Source: Lactobacillus acetotolerans DSM 20749 = JCM 3825 (GTDB lineage Bacteria; Bacillota; Bacilli; Lactobacillales; Lactobacillaceae). Taken from it: a stretch of 64,000 nt of DNA. The first letter of the stretch is position 1; each line of letters opens with the position of its first letter. Both the position numbers and the translations under genes were made by a program. The stretch lies in assembly GCF_001436775.1 (NCBI RefSeq), contig NZ_AYZC01000001.1:1-64000 (forward strand). The letters are read 5' to 3'. This document shows positions 16,577 to 26,703 of this stretch, piece after piece. Below the pieces are notes generated by a model. The model was not told the origin of the DNA, ran no database searches, and saw only the letters and a program-made list of their open reading frames with translations.

Positions 16577-19216
16577 TTAATTTTTAGAAATTTCATCAAT
16601 TAGGGTATTGATGGCTTTTTGTAAGCCTTCAGGTTTTTTACCACCGGCTTGGGCCATGTTGGGACGGCCACCGCCGCCACCACCAAAGATTGGTGCGGCC
16701 TTTTTAATCAAATCGCCAGCCTTTAAGCCTTTATCCAAGGCTTTTTTACCTAAACTGACGATCATATTAGCTTTACCATTACTCTCTGTTGCTAAAATCA
16801 GAACGTCTGATTTATTACTACTCTTCCAGTTATCAGCAAGCTCTCGTAAATCATTCATACCTTTAGCATTAACCTTTTGAGCAATGACAGTTAAATCGCC
16901 GGCTTGTTTAACATTGTTAAATAATTCACTGGCTTTTGACTGGTTAATCTTTAAGTTTAACTCATCAACTTGTTTTTGGCTATCACGTAAATCACTTTCG
17001 AGTGAATTAATTTTATCAATAATCTTTTCTGGTTTAGTTGACTTAACTTTCTCTTGAACATCATCGAGAATATTTGACCGGTTAGCCAAATATTCGTAAG
17101 CTTTCTTGGAAGTAACAGCTTCAATTCTTCGCGTACCAGCACCGACAGCCGATTCAGATATGATCTTAAATACACCTATTTGGCTAGTATTTGAACAATG
17201 AGTACCACCACAAAATTCACTTGAAAAGTCATCCATTTGAACAACTCTAACTTTATCACCGTATTTACTATTGAAAAGTGCAATGGCTCCCATTTTCTTA
17301 CCAGTTTCCTGGTCAGTAACGATAGTCTTGACATCGATTGCTTCCCAAATCTTTTGGTTGACTAATTCTTCAGTTGCTTGAAGTTCACGGGTTGTCATCG
17401 GATCCATCGCTGTGAAGTCAAAACGCAAGTAATCTGGTTCTACTAAACTACCAGCCTGGTGAGTATGTTTACCTAAAACTTTTCGTAATGATGCATCAAG
17501 AAGGTGGGTAGCTGAGTGAGCATGTTCCAAACCACTGCGGCGTTTTTGATCAATCTTTAAGACATATTCCTGACCCTTTTTTAGAGGCAGAACAATATCA
17601 ACAAAATGTAAATTTTGATCATTTGGGGCATGTTGAACGTCGGTTACCTTAGCAACTAATTCACCATCTTGGTTATAAATATTACCATGATCGGCAACTT
17701 GACCACCACGTTCAGCATAAAATGGTGTCTTATCAAAAATCAAGGCAGCATGTTCACCGTCAGCCGTATCCACTAATTTATCATCAACGACAATATCTAA
17801 TAATTTAGCGTGCTTTTCTTCATTAACACCATATTCAAACTCTGACTTATCCTTAATATTCATTAAGGTTACATCTTGTGAACCCATTGATTGAAGGTTA
17901 CCACGTGCCTTACGCGCACGATCCTTTTGAGCCTGCATTTCTGCATCGAAGCCCTTCTTATCCACCTTAAGACCGGCATCGTGGGCAGATTCAAATGTTA
18001 ATTCATATGGGAATCCATAAGTATCAAATAACTTAAATGCATCCTTACCAGAAATAGTCTTCTTATTTGATTTTTTAGCCTTATCAATCAAACCATCAAG
18101 TAAAGTTAAACCAGAATCAAGTGTTAATTGGAACCTCTTCTCTTCATTTTTAATAACGTTAGAAATGAAGGATTTTTGATCAGTAACTTCTGGATAATGA
18201 CTTTCCATAATTTTACCAACTACTGGCACTAATTTATACAAAAAGGCACCTTTGATACCTAAGCGTTGCCCATTTAAATCGGCCCGGCGAATCAAACGCC
18301 TTAAAACATAACCACGACCAGAGTTGGATGGAAGTGCACCATCAGCAATGGCAAAACTTACGGCACGAACATGGTCTGCAATAATTTTGAATGCGGTGGT
18401 ATCCTTCTTATTTGTCCCATACTTCTTGCCCGGAGTCATCTTTTCGGTTGCATGAATGATTGGCAAAAACAGGTCGGTTTCAAAGTTAGTTGGTGCATCT
18501 TGCAAGATTGAGAGTACCCGTTCTAAGCCCATACCGGTATCAATATTCTTATGCGGTTGATCAACGTACTTGCCATTTGGTAAGTGGTTATACTGTGAGA
18601 AAACAATATTCCAAATTTCAAGGTAGCGGCCATTTTCTCCACCCGGATAATTTTCTGGATCATCTTCGGCTACATTATTGTTTTTTTGCCCACGATCATA
18701 GAAAATTTCTGAATCGGGTCCACAAGGTCCCTCACCAATATCCCAGAAGTTTTCTTCTAACTTAACGATATGGTCTTTAGGCATCCCTGCTTTTTCCCAA
18801 AGTTTTTGGGCATCGGTATCTTTAGGATAAACGGTACAGTATAACTTACTCTTATCAAAACCTAACCACTTAGGGCTGGTTAAAAATTCCCATGCCCAAT
18901 TTATGGCATCTTTTTTGAAATAATCGCCAACGGAAAAGTTCCCCAACATCTCAAAGAAAGTTTGGTGACGGGCAGTTTTACCAACATTTTCGATATCATT
19001 AGTTCTAATTGATTTTTGTGAACTAGCAATCCTATGATTCTTAGGAACAACAGAACCATCAAAATACTTTTTCATAGTAGCAACACCAGAGTTAACCCAA
19101 AGAAGAGTTGGGTCATCCTGTGGAATAAGTGAGGCACTCGGTAAAATCATATGTCCATGCTCTTTAAAAAAGTCTAAAAACATTTGCCGAAACTGTGAAC
19201 TAGTTAGTCTCTTCAT
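16577..19216 (-). CDS. alaS: Alanyl-tRNA synthetase
   Basis: AlaS charges tRNA-Ala and edits mischarged Ser and Gly. The 879-aa protein has the class II catalytic core at the N-terminus, an editing domain with zinc-binding HSATH and CGGTHC, and a C-terminal glycine-rich C-Ala domain ending in FGGGGGGRPNMAQAGG. AGAGGAG precedes the ATG. Expression is controlled by an alanine T-box leader just upstream. It leads an operon with ireB, ruvX and the DUF1292 gene. Confidence 0.98.
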   Translation of the reverse strand: MKRLTSSQFRQMFLDFFKEHGHMILPSASLIPQDDPTLLWVNSGVATMKKYFDGSVVPKNHRIASSQKSIRTNDIENVGKTARHQTFFEMLGNFSVGDYFKKDAINWAWEFLTSPKWLGFDKSKLYCTVYPKDTDAQKLWEKAGMPKDHIVKLEENFWDIGEGPCGPDSEIFYDRGQKNNNVAEDDPENYPGGENGRYLEIWNIVFSQYNHLPNGKYVDQPHKNIDTGMGLERVLSILQDAPTNFETDLFLPIIHATEKMTPGKKYGTNKKDTTAFKIIADHVRAVSFAIADGALPSNSGRGYVLRRLIRRADLNGQRLGIKGAFLYKLVPVVGKIMESHYPEVTDQKSFISNVIKNEEKRFQLTLDSGLTLLDGLIDKAKKSNKKTISGKDAFKLFDTYGFPYELTFESAHDAGLKVDKKGFDAEMQAQKDRARKARGNLQSMGSQDVTLMNIKDKSEFEYGVNEEKHAKLLDIVVDDKLVDTADGEHAALIFDKTPFYAERGGQVADHGNIYNQDGELVAKVTDVQHAPNDQNLHFVDIVLPLKKGQEYVLKIDQKRRSGLEHAHSATHLLDASLRKVLGKHTHQAGSLVEPDYLRFDFTAMDPMTTRELQATEELVNQKIWEAIDVKTIVTDQETGKKMGAIALFNSKYGDKVRVVQMDDFSSEFCGGTHCSNTSQIGVFKIISESAVGAGTRRIEAVTSKKAYEYLANRSNILDDVQEKVKSTKPEKIIDKINSLESDLRDSQKQVDELNLKINQSKASELFNNVKQAGDLTVIAQKVNAKGMNDLRELADNWKSSNKSDVLILATESNGKANMIVSLGKKALDKGLKAGDLIKKAAPIFGGGGGGRPNMAQAGGKKPEGLQKAINTLIDEISKN

Positions 19217-19240
19217 TAATTTTCTCCTCTTTATTGCAAA

Positions 19241-19428
19241 ATAAAAAACACCGTTGCTTTACTCAAGGACGCTACGTGCGCGGTACCACCTCAATTGCAA
19301 CTGTGTTTGTTACCTCTTAATTATTATCATGTTAAAAAACTTGAAGGAGCATTTTTTGAAAAACAGTAAGCTTTTTCAGCGCTTGGCTCTCTCTTTGAAC
19401 TATTAAATCAAAAAACATATCTTAAGCT
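19241..19428 (-). promoter_or_regulatory. T-box leader of alaS (alanine specific)
   Basis: The antiterminator T-box AGGTGGTACCGCG is at 19279-19291 on the minus strand. A terminator hairpin (ACACAGTTGC with GCAACGGTGT, then TTTTTT) ends near 19243. The AGAGAGCC element of stem I is present near the 5' end. A GCT triplet at 19349-19351 is the likely specifier codon for alanine. Uncharged tRNA-Ala would stabilise the antiterminator and allow alaS transcription. Confidence 0.9.
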
Positions 19429-19434
19429 GAAATA

Positions 19435-19462
19435 ATTGTACTACATGCTGAACGTTTGTCAA
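19435..19462 (-). promoter_or_regulatory. alaS promoter
   Basis: TTGACA (19457-19462) and TACAAT (19435-19440) are separated by 16 bp. The TGA inside the -35 hexamer is also the stop codon of the upstream helicase gene. Confidence 0.8.
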
Positions 19463-20820
19463 CGTCCACGATCGCGCCGACGCTTACGCAAACGTTTAGC
19501 TTTACGAACTTCATGCCGCTGTTCAAGTTTACGCTTCTGCATTTTATCTTCTTGAATAGCCCGCTTAATCTTCTTCTTATAGCCAGGCTTACGCTTGCGT
19601 TTTTCTTTTTTGACGTAACCATTAAGCTTAGTGTCAATCTTATGATTTTTGGCCTTGCGGTTATTGCGCCTGTGATAGTGCTTGCGCGGAACCAGTTCAC
19701 CATTTTTAATTTCAACAAAATCAAAGTGAAGGCCCATCTTTTCGAGTTCTTCAATCCGGTCCATCTCTTCTTCCCGAATCAAAGTAACGGCATGACCAGA
19801 TAAGCCATTTCGACCGGTTCGGCCAATTCGGTGAATAACAAATTCAAGGTCACGAGGAATTTCATAGTTAATAACTAGACTGACCCCGTTAATATCAAGA
19901 CCACGAGCCGCTAAGTCCGTCGCAACTACGTATTGAAATTGTCCGTTTTCAACTTCACGCAACGTACGTTTACGTTGCCGCTCCGTGATGCCACCATGAA
20001 TTTTAGCAACCTTCATGCCTTGATTTTGCAAAAATTCAGTTAACTCATCAACTTTTTGCTTAGTATTAGCAAACACTAACGCTAAATACGGTTGGCCCAT
20101 CGTTAATAATTGATAAAGAATTTTCTTACGATTTTTTGAACCAATGTCAATTAAATCATTCTTAATCGTTGGTGCAATAATGGTTTTACTGCCAATCACA
20201 ATTTGCTCAGGATGATCCATATACTTCCGCAAAAAATTGGATAATTTAACCGGAATTGTAGCTGAGAATGCAGCAAACAAGGTGTCTTTAGGCAGCCGTT
20301 TGGCAACGTAATCAATATTTTCCAGGAATCCCATATCTAAAGTCATGTCGGCTTCATCAATAATAAAAGCTTTTACATGATCAATCGCAAAATTTTTCTT
20401 TTGGACGAAATCATACAAACGTCCTGGTGTAGCAATTACTAGCTGTGGCTTCCGATTTTCAAGCTTTTTTAATTGCCGCTCACGGTCAGTTCCGCCTGCA
20501 AAGTGTGCAATTGAAATATTCAAACCAGAGGCATCCCGCAATTGACGTGCTACCTGATAAAGCTGCTCGGCCAATTCCCTACTTGGTGCAGTGATAATTG
20601 CTTGAACATACTCCTTTGTGGTATCAATTTCATTTAAAACTGGTACTAAATAGGCATGGGTTTTGCCCGAGCCTGTCACAGCCTGCACAACCGCATTTTT
20701 ATGTGTCAGAAGCACAGGAATTACCTTTTCTTGTACCTCGGTCGGTTTAGTAAAATGAATTTTCTCTAGGCCAGCCTGAATTTCAGGCTTAATCCTAGGA
20801 TCTTTAAAAATATTATTCAT
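19459..20820 (-). CDS. cshB: DEAD-box RNA helicase, CshB-like
   Basis: An ATP-dependent RNA helicase for RNA remodelling, ribosome assembly or cold adaptation. The 453-aa core shows the Q motif region, Walker A TGSGKTH, DEAD (IIDEADMTLDMGF), SAT (FSATIP) and HRIGRTGR. A strongly basic C-terminal tail of about 80 residues probably binds RNA. Its ATG (20820) overlaps the nrnA stop by 8 bp; ATG 20832 in the same frame is possible. The subfamily name is from resemblance and context. Confidence 0.9.
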   Translation of the reverse strand: MNNIFKDPRIKPEIQAGLEKIHFTKPTEVQEKVIPVLLTHKNAVVQAVTGSGKTHAYLVPVLNEIDTTKEYVQAIITAPSRELAEQLYQVARQLRDASGLNISIAHFAGGTDRERQLKKLENRKPQLVIATPGRLYDFVQKKNFAIDHVKAFIIDEADMTLDMGFLENIDYVAKRLPKDTLFAAFSATIPVKLSNFLRKYMDHPEQIVIGSKTIIAPTIKNDLIDIGSKNRKKILYQLLTMGQPYLALVFANTKQKVDELTEFLQNQGMKVAKIHGGITERQRKRTLREVENGQFQYVVATDLAARGLDINGVSLVINYEIPRDLEFVIHRIGRTGRNGLSGHAVTLIREEEMDRIEELEKMGLHFDFVEIKNGELVPRKHYHRRNNRKAKNHKIDTKLNGYVKKEKRKRKPGYKKKIKRAIQEDKMQKRKLEQRHEVRKAKRLRKRRRDRGR

Positions 20821-21769
20821 GATCTTTATCATACTTTTTAGTAACTTGGACTAGTTCCGCAAAAATCTGCTTAACTTCATCCATATCTTTGGCATTAGCA
20901 CCACTGGCTAAATCATGGCCACCGCCATTATGTTTAGCAGCCAATTTATTGATAACCGGACCCTTTGAACGGTAGTGAACCCGAAAAGTACCATCAGGCT
21001 TTTCAACAAAGACGTTCCAAGCAATAACATCCTTAATTCTACCCGGAGTAGAAACGGTACAATCGGTTTGCTCAGAATTAACACCTAATTTTTTTAGCCT
21101 ATCCTGGGTCAAGATTGCACAAGCAGCACCACTGGGATCCACCTTCATATAGTTCATAACACTGGCTTGTAACTTGGCTTGCGCAAAACTCACATCACTG
21201 ATATTCCTAGCAATTTTACTGATATCAATGCCGGTTTTTGTAAGTTGAGCGACAATTTCAAAAGTATGAGCGCTGGTTGCTGGATACATAAAGCGACCCG
21301 TATCACCAACAATTCCAGCATAAAGTGGGAAGGCAACCTCTTCAGTCAGCGGTATATCCTCTTTATTGATAAAATCAGCGATAATTTGTGAAGCAGAAGA
21401 AGCATTAGGATCTACATAACTCATGTCTGCATACGGATCCACATCAGGGTGGTGGTCGATTTTAATTAAGAAATCGCCACGATCATATAACTTATTAGAG
21501 ATCCGTTCAGTGTTGGCCGTATCCGTAGTAATAACCAAAGCACCTTGGTAATCATCAGCCTTAACCTGATCCATTCGGTTGATCCAAGCCAGGTCGCCTT
21601 CATCATTTTCCCCAGCACATAAAATTCGTTTCTCTGGGAATTTTTCGCTGAGTGATCTTGCTAAGCCTGCTTGAGAACCAAGTGCATCGGGATCAGGACT
21701 AGTGTGGCGGTGAACGACAATAGTTGGGTATTGTAATATTTCTTCATAAATATCATCAAAAGTGCTCAT
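20813..21769 (-). CDS. nrnA: Bifunctional oligoribonuclease/PAP phosphatase NrnA
   Basis: A DHH/DHHA1 phosphoesterase that degrades nanoRNA and can dephosphorylate 3'-phosphoadenosine 5'-phosphate. The 318-aa protein has HRHTSPDPDALGSQ at about 20-33, VITTDTANTERIS, the DHHPD motif at about 107-111 and the DHHA1 motif HNGGGHDLASGA near the C-terminus. It substitutes for E. coli Orn in Firmicutes. GGAG lies upstream of the ATG. It is coupled to the helicase gene. Confidence 0.93.
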   Translation of the reverse strand: MSTFDDIYEEILQYPTIVVHRHTSPDPDALGSQAGLARSLSEKFPEKRILCAGENDEGDLAWINRMDQVKADDYQGALVITTDTANTERISNKLYDRGDFLIKIDHHPDVDPYADMSYVDPNASSASQIIADFINKEDIPLTEEVAFPLYAGIVGDTGRFMYPATSAHTFEIVAQLTKTGIDISKIARNISDVSFAQAKLQASVMNYMKVDPSGAACAILTQDRLKKLGVNSEQTDCTVSTPGRIKDVIAWNVFVEKPDGTFRVHYRSKGPVINKLAAKHNGGGHDLASGANAKDMDEVKQIFAELVQVTKKYDKDHE

Positions 21770-21819
21770 AATTTTTCTCCTTAAAAGCTAATCATTATCT
21801 ATTTTAACAGAAAACATAA

Positions 21820-22956
21820 TCAATCAGAAAATAAGTTTAAATCTACTGCTTGAAAATCCGCCTTGGAGAAATCTGTCGCCGTTACACCCAACAATCTTAT
21901 GCCTTCACTAAGATACCGATTAGAAATTGGCTCAAACAAAGCACGTGCTGCTTCATATATTTCTCTTTTATTATTTATGGCGTGTTTCAATTTCTTCCGC
22001 TTGGTTACCGTTTCAAAGTCAGTGTTTCTAACCTTTAAAACTATCGTATTCGCATAGAAATTACGCTGCTGCAACTTTTCTTCCAGGCTATCACAATAAT
22101 CGTGTAACTTTGATAATGCTTTTTGTTTTGAATAAATACTAGGTTCGTAAGTTCTTTCTATCCCGATCGATTTACGATTTTGTTCTGAATCAGGGACCAC
22201 CCGTGAAAGATCAATTCCATTAGCATGCTCCGCTATAATATAGCCCATGCGGTGGAAGTACTTAATTAAAGCACGAACCGGCATTGCTTGCAATTCTTTA
22301 CCGGTGTAAACACCCATATCATGCAACTTTCTCTGCGTTTTGGGTCCAATTCCATGAAATTTTTCAATCTTTTGCTTTGCTAAAAATGCTTTAGCTTCAC
22401 TTGGCAAAATGACCGTTCGACCAAAAGGCTTAGAATATTCTGATCCCATTTTCGCTAAGAATTTATTATAAGTAGCACCAAAAGAGCAATTCAATCCTGT
22501 TTCATGGCGAATTTTTGTTTGTAATACTACGCCAATTTGTGCAATAGAAGTAGCACCAATTTTATTATTAGTTACATCTAAGTACGCTTCATCAAGCGAA
22601 ATTGATTGAACCATATCAGTTATTTCGTGCATTATCCCGTGAATCTCAGCCGAAACCGCACGGTATTTTTTAAAATTAGGTTTAATAAACACTAAATTTT
22701 GCTTTGGAATCAAGCGTAACGCCTTAATTGATGGCATGGCCGAATGAACTCCATATTTTCTTGCAACGTAATTGGCCGTTGCAACAACCCCATGTCCGTG
22801 GTGCTCCCTCGGATCTTGACCAACAACCAAAGCCCTAGTTTTATATTCGGGATGATCCCGCATTTCTACTGAAGCATAAAAGGCATCCATATCCAGATGA
22901 ATAATCCGGCGATGGATGTCATTTTTAGGCAACAAATTTTCTTGTTTATTATTCAT
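21820..22956 (-). CDS. dinB: DNA polymerase IV
   Basis: A Y-family error-prone polymerase for lesion bypass. The 378-aa protein has LDMDAFYASVE near residue 20 and SLDEAYLD near residue 110, which hold the three catalytic carboxylates, followed by helix-hairpin-helix and little-finger domains. ATG 22956 overlaps the zwf stop by 8 bp (ATGAATAA). A longer start at 22983 is inside zwf and less likely. No LexA-type operator is seen, and expression is probably tied to zwf. Confidence 0.94.
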   Translation of the reverse strand: MNNKQENLLPKNDIHRRIIHLDMDAFYASVEMRDHPEYKTRALVVGQDPREHHGHGVVATANYVARKYGVHSAMPSIKALRLIPKQNLVFIKPNFKKYRAVSAEIHGIMHEITDMVQSISLDEAYLDVTNNKIGATSIAQIGVVLQTKIRHETGLNCSFGATYNKFLAKMGSEYSKPFGRTVILPSEAKAFLAKQKIEKFHGIGPKTQRKLHDMGVYTGKELQAMPVRALIKYFHRMGYIIAEHANGIDLSRVVPDSEQNRKSIGIERTYEPSIYSKQKALSKLHDYCDSLEEKLQQRNFYANTIVLKVRNTDFETVTKRKKLKHAINNKREIYEAARALFEPISNRYLSEGIRLLGVTATDFSKADFQAVDLNLFSD

Positions 22957-24400
22957 AAATCCAATGTTCAGTTGGAGTTTCAAAGATATTGGAAGCTTCT
23001 TTAGGTCCCATTCTGTAAGGCAAGTATTGGGCTATCTGCGGATTACCCGTCTTATCTTCTTTTCTCCAATCGTCTTCGACAGCATCAATAAATTGCCAAT
23101 AACGCTTAAGCTCGCTCCAATGAGTAAAGTTAGTTGAATCATTAACAAAAATATCGTGAAGCAGCCTCTCATACCCATCTGGAATTAATGCCTTTTCTTC
23201 TTTAGAAAAAGTATAAGCTAAGTTTTCTCGGCGAATACCGGTTTCAGTAATTTTTTTACCATTAATCGTGATAAAAATCTGCATATTAGGTTCAATTTCA
23301 ATTGTAATATTATTGGAATGAGCTTGCCCATACAAATTTGATCTGTGCTTTAAAACTATATCGATGCGGCTCTTCTTTTCTTTAAATTCTTTTCCAGTTC
23401 TAAAGTAAATCGGTACCCCAGCAACCGGACCCTTTTTGAATTTAATTTCACCAGCAGCAAAGGTTTCAGTAGTAGAATTCTTATCAACATTAGGTTCTTG
23501 CTTGTAAGCAAAAGTAGAATCGCTACCTAAGTATTGACCACGGACAAAGTGCTTCTTAATTTCGTCATCATCTGGAATAATCAAGCTATCTAATAGTTCT
23601 TGCTTAGCCTTATGAATGCTTGTTGAAGAAAGATCCTTTGGCTCCGGCATTGCAAGCAAAGTGACAATTTGAAAAATATGATTTTGCACCATATCACGCA
23701 TTGCACCAGAAGTTTCATAGTAACCCCCACGTGCCTCAACACCCAAACGTTCAGCTAAAGTAACTTGGATATTTTTAATTGATTTTGGATTCCAAATATT
23801 CTTAATCAGCGGATTGGTAAAGCGGAGGGGTAAAATATTCTGCACCATTTCTTTACCCAAATAATGGTCTATTCTGAAGACATCCTCTTCTTTAAATGAA
23901 GCATTGATCTGCTTATTTAACTTCTCAGCAGATTTAAGATCGTGTCCAAATGGCTTTTCAACAACAACCCGGTTGAAACCGGTGCTGGTTAAATGCTGAT
24001 CATTGATATGCGTTGCAATTGTACCAAAGAAACGTGGGGACATTGCCATGTAAAAGATCCGATTTCCTTGTGCACTATAACGATCATCGAGCTCTTGAGC
24101 CAGCTTCTTAAGGGTTACGTAGTGTTCAACGTTAGTAACATCATGTGATTGATAATAAAAATGACTGGCAAAATCCTTCAAATCACTTTCATTAACTTGG
24201 GTATGTGTTTCATGAACTGCATCACTAACTTGTCCACGCAAATATTCGTGTGACCACGGACGGCGAGCAGTAGCAATTACTGCAAAATTATCATGAATCA
24301 GATTTTGTTCATACAAATTGAATAAAGCTGGATATAACTTTCGGTGGGCTAAATCACCGCTTCCACCAAAAATAATCATTACGACAGGAATATTTTTCAT
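22949..24400 (-). CDS. zwf: Glucose-6-phosphate 1-dehydrogenase
   Basis: The enzyme oxidises glucose-6-phosphate to 6-phosphogluconolactone and makes NADPH. The 483-aa protein has the nucleotide-binding IIFGGSGDLAHRKLYPALF near residue 10 and the catalytic RIDHYLGKE near residue 180. ATG 24400 follows AAGGAAGGTG; the ORF opens 21 bases earlier, inside that region. Together with the gluconokinase at 59803-61299 it indicates an active 6-phosphogluconate route. Confidence 0.96.
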   Translation of the reverse strand: MKNIPVVMIIFGGSGDLAHRKLYPALFNLYEQNLIHDNFAVIATARRPWSHEYLRGQVSDAVHETHTQVNESDLKDFASHFYYQSHDVTNVEHYVTLKKLAQELDDRYSAQGNRIFYMAMSPRFFGTIATHINDQHLTSTGFNRVVVEKPFGHDLKSAEKLNKQINASFKEEDVFRIDHYLGKEMVQNILPLRFTNPLIKNIWNPKSIKNIQVTLAERLGVEARGGYYETSGAMRDMVQNHIFQIVTLLAMPEPKDLSSTSIHKAKQELLDSLIIPDDDEIKKHFVRGQYLGSDSTFAYKQEPNVDKNSTTETFAAGEIKFKKGPVAGVPIYFRTGKEFKEKKSRIDIVLKHRSNLYGQAHSNNITIEIEPNMQIFITINGKKITETGIRRENLAYTFSKEEKALIPDGYERLLHDIFVNDSTNFTHWSELKRYWQFIDAVEDDWRKEDKTGNPQIAQYLPYRMGPKEASNIFETPTEHWIYE

Positions 24401-24465
24401 AAAGGACACCTTCCTTAACATTGTTTATACACAAGTTCTATTTTACAGTAAGCTTTTTTTAAGCA

Positions 24466-24494
24466 AAATAAAAGGCGTCTTTCGACGCTTTTTT
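24466..24494 (-). terminator. Terminator of the mutS-yajC operon
   Basis: GCGTC, TTTC loop, GACGC with flanking A and T runs forms a short stem just after the yajC stop. The minus-strand tail is CTTTTATTTT. Confidence 0.75.
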
Positions 24495-24508
24495 CTAAAT
24501 AATAAAAA

Positions 24509-24979
24509 TTATTCTTTATCAGAATCATCTTTCTTTTCAGCAGTATCATCTGCTTTTGTTTCTGCAGGTTTATCTTCAGGCTTTGTCTCAGCAGTATCTG
24601 CTGGCTTATCCGTATCTTTTACAACAGGTTTATCTGTTGAAGTCGTGTTTGTTGTAGCACTTGCTTCTTTAGGAGCAGCGGTTGCAGAAGGAAGAATTTG
24701 ACGAACGGCCATCCTGCTAAATGTCAGATAAATACCATCGGCATCAATCACAATAGTTTTGTCTTTACTGTTAATTGAATCAATCTTAGCGTGCAAGCCA
24801 TCAACTAAGATAACCTGATCGCCCTTTTTCAATTTGTCCATCATTTGGACCCGTTTTTGTTGTTGCTTTTTTTGTGGACGAATCATCGTAAAGTACATAA
24901 GTACCATCAATCCAACAAACAAAAGAAGAATAAGCATATTATTACCGCCACCGGCAGCTGCTAAAAATAAAGTATTCAA
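24509..24979 (-). CDS. yajC: Preprotein translocase subunit YajC
   Basis: YajC is an accessory subunit of SecDF-YajC. The 156-aa protein has one transmembrane helix (about 14-33), the signature YFTMIRPQKKQQQKR and a small soluble domain (about 45-95). A tail of about 55 residues rich in Thr, Lys, Asp and Glu follows, extending it beyond the usual 90-115 residues. It closes the mutS-mutL-ruvA-ruvB operon; queA and tgt, often present between ruvB and yajC, are absent. Confidence 0.93.
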   Translation of the reverse strand: MNTLFLAAAGGGNNMLILLLFVGLMVLMYFTMIRPQKKQQQKRVQMMDKLKKGDQVILVDGLHAKIDSINSKDKTIVIDADGIYLTFSRMAVRQILPSATAAPKEASATTNTTSTDKPVVKDTDKPADTAETKPEDKPAETKADDTAEKKDDSDKE

Positions 24980-25051
24980 ATTTTACACCTCATCAAATCA
25001 TTTAATAAATAGTCAATACATCAATTATACAAAAAATAAAGTACTTTTACA

Positions 25052-26068
25052 CTAGTCCTCATTAGGAACAGGCAAACCAAGTTGCAAATAAGCCTTATCT
25101 GTTGCCATTCGACCACGTGGAGTAAGCAAGATAAAACCATGCTGTAAAAGGTATGGTTCATATAACGATTCAATCGTTTCTACATCTTCACTGACATTTG
25201 CAGCCAATGTACGAACACCAACTGGACCGCCACCATAGCTTTCGATCATTGTCCGCAGAATCTTGCGGTCAGTCTGATCAAGCCCAGCATCATCAACCTG
25301 TAACTGCTTTAAGGCTCGTTCAGTAGTTTCAAGTGAAATAACCTTCTCACCCTTTACCTCAGCAAAATCACGCACCCTGCGTAAAAGCCGGTTGGCAACA
25401 CGTGGTGTCCCTCTGGACCTTCTTGCCAATTCATGGGCCGCTTCTGGTGCAATTTTTGTATGGAAAACCGCACTGGAACGAAGAATTATTTGTTCAAGTT
25501 CATCAACATTATAATATTGTAAATGCTCAACAATACCGAAACGATCACGTAATGGTGCTGACAACTGCCCAGCTAAGGTAGTTGCACCAACCAACGTAAA
25601 CGGTGGTAACGGAACATGGACAGCGTGGGTGGTCTGTCCTTCGCCAATCACAATGTCAATATAATAATCTTCCATTGCAGAATAAAGCACTTCTTCAATT
25701 GGTTTAGCTAAGCGGTGAATCTCATCAATAAATAAAACATCACCCGGATCAAGATCCGTAAGCAAAGCTACCAGATCACCGGCTTTTTCAATTGCAGGCC
25801 CACTCGTGCTCTTTAAGTGCACACCAAGTTCATTGGCGATAACAAAGGCTAAAGTAGTTTTACCAAGACCTGGTGGCCCGTAAAGTAAAACATGATCTAA
25901 AGCCTCATCACGCTGCTTAGCAGCTTTAATATAGACAGCCATTTCTTTCTTCACACGTTTTTGGCCCAAATACTGTTTTAAAGTCCGCGGACGAAGAGAA
26001 AATTCTGCCTTTTCTTCCTTAGGACCTTCAACTTGTCCCGAATTTACCGAATCATCTTTATCTGCCAC
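25052..26068 (-). CDS. ruvB: Holliday junction branch migration helicase RuvB
   Basis: The hexameric AAA+ motor of RuvAB. Walker A is GPPGLGKT (64-71), followed by a DEIHRL Walker B, an arginine finger region (APLRDRFG) and a C-terminal winged helix with RTPRGR. The start is GTG 26068, correctly spaced after AAAGGGAAG; GTG 26077 sits on that sequence. Length 338 aa is normal. It is followed by yajC and preceded by ruvA. Confidence 0.97.
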   Translation of the reverse strand: MADKDDSVNSGQVEGPKEEKAEFSLRPRTLKQYLGQKRVKKEMAVYIKAAKQRDEALDHVLLYGPPGLGKTTLAFVIANELGVHLKSTSGPAIEKAGDLVALLTDLDPGDVLFIDEIHRLAKPIEEVLYSAMEDYYIDIVIGEGQTTHAVHVPLPPFTLVGATTLAGQLSAPLRDRFGIVEHLQYYNVDELEQIILRSSAVFHTKIAPEAAHELARRSRGTPRVANRLLRRVRDFAEVKGEKVISLETTERALKQLQVDDAGLDQTDRKILRTMIESYGGGPVGVRTLAANVSEDVETIESLYEPYLLQHGFILLTPRGRMATDKAYLQLGLPVPNED

Positions 26069-26115
26069 CAGTTTCACTTCCCTTTAAAAACAAATCATCT
26101 TCATTATAGCAAGAA

Positions 26116-26700
26116 TTACTTCTTAAGTAGAAGCGCCAGCCCTTTTTTAATATATTGGTCTGCACTTTCGGCATCTGCCTTTTCTAATTCAGGTGTGATA
26201 CGCTTAACTTCTTTTTTGGTATAACCCAATGCTATTAGTGCGAGAAGGGCATCATTTAAAGCTGGGGAAATTCGTTTGCTATCTACACGATCAATTTTTT
26301 GAACATAATCTCCTAACTTACCCTTTAAATCAAGCACAATTTGCGAAGCCGTCTTTTTACCAACTCCTGGGAAACGAGTTAAATACGTAACCTTTCCCTG
26401 CTGAATCGCCTCAGCTAACGAGTCGCTATCTTCAGCTGCCATAATCGCTATTGCGGATTTAGGGCCAATACCACTAACACTAAGTAGTTTTAAAAATAAG
26501 CCTTTATCATCCTCATTTTGGAAACCATAAAGCGTCACGCCCGTATCACGCACAATTTGTTCAATATAAACGCATACTTTCTGCCCTTCTTTATAGGCAA
26601 AGGGCGTAGGGCTATATACTTTATAGCCAACCCCACTTACATCAACGACGATGTAATTTGGTGCAATTTTAGTAACGGTCCCTTTCAGGTATTCATACAT
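26116..26700 (-). CDS. ruvA: Holliday junction DNA-binding subunit RuvA
   Basis: RuvA binds the four-way junction as a tetramer and loads RuvB. The 194-aa protein has an OB fold (1-65), helix-hairpin-helix motifs ([24 protein letters not shown]) and a C-terminal RuvB-contacting domain. It begins 3 bp after mutL. Confidence 0.97.
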   Translation of the reverse strand: MYEYLKGTVTKIAPNYIVVDVSGVGYKVYSPTPFAYKEGQKVCVYIEQIVRDTGVTLYGFQNEDDKGLFLKLLSVSGIGPKSAIAIMAAEDSDSLAEAIQQGKVTYLTRFPGVGKKTASQIVLDLKGKLGDYVQKIDRVDSKRISPALNDALLALIALGYTKKEVKRITPELEKADAESADQYIKKGLALLLKK

Positions 26701-26703
26701 TAT

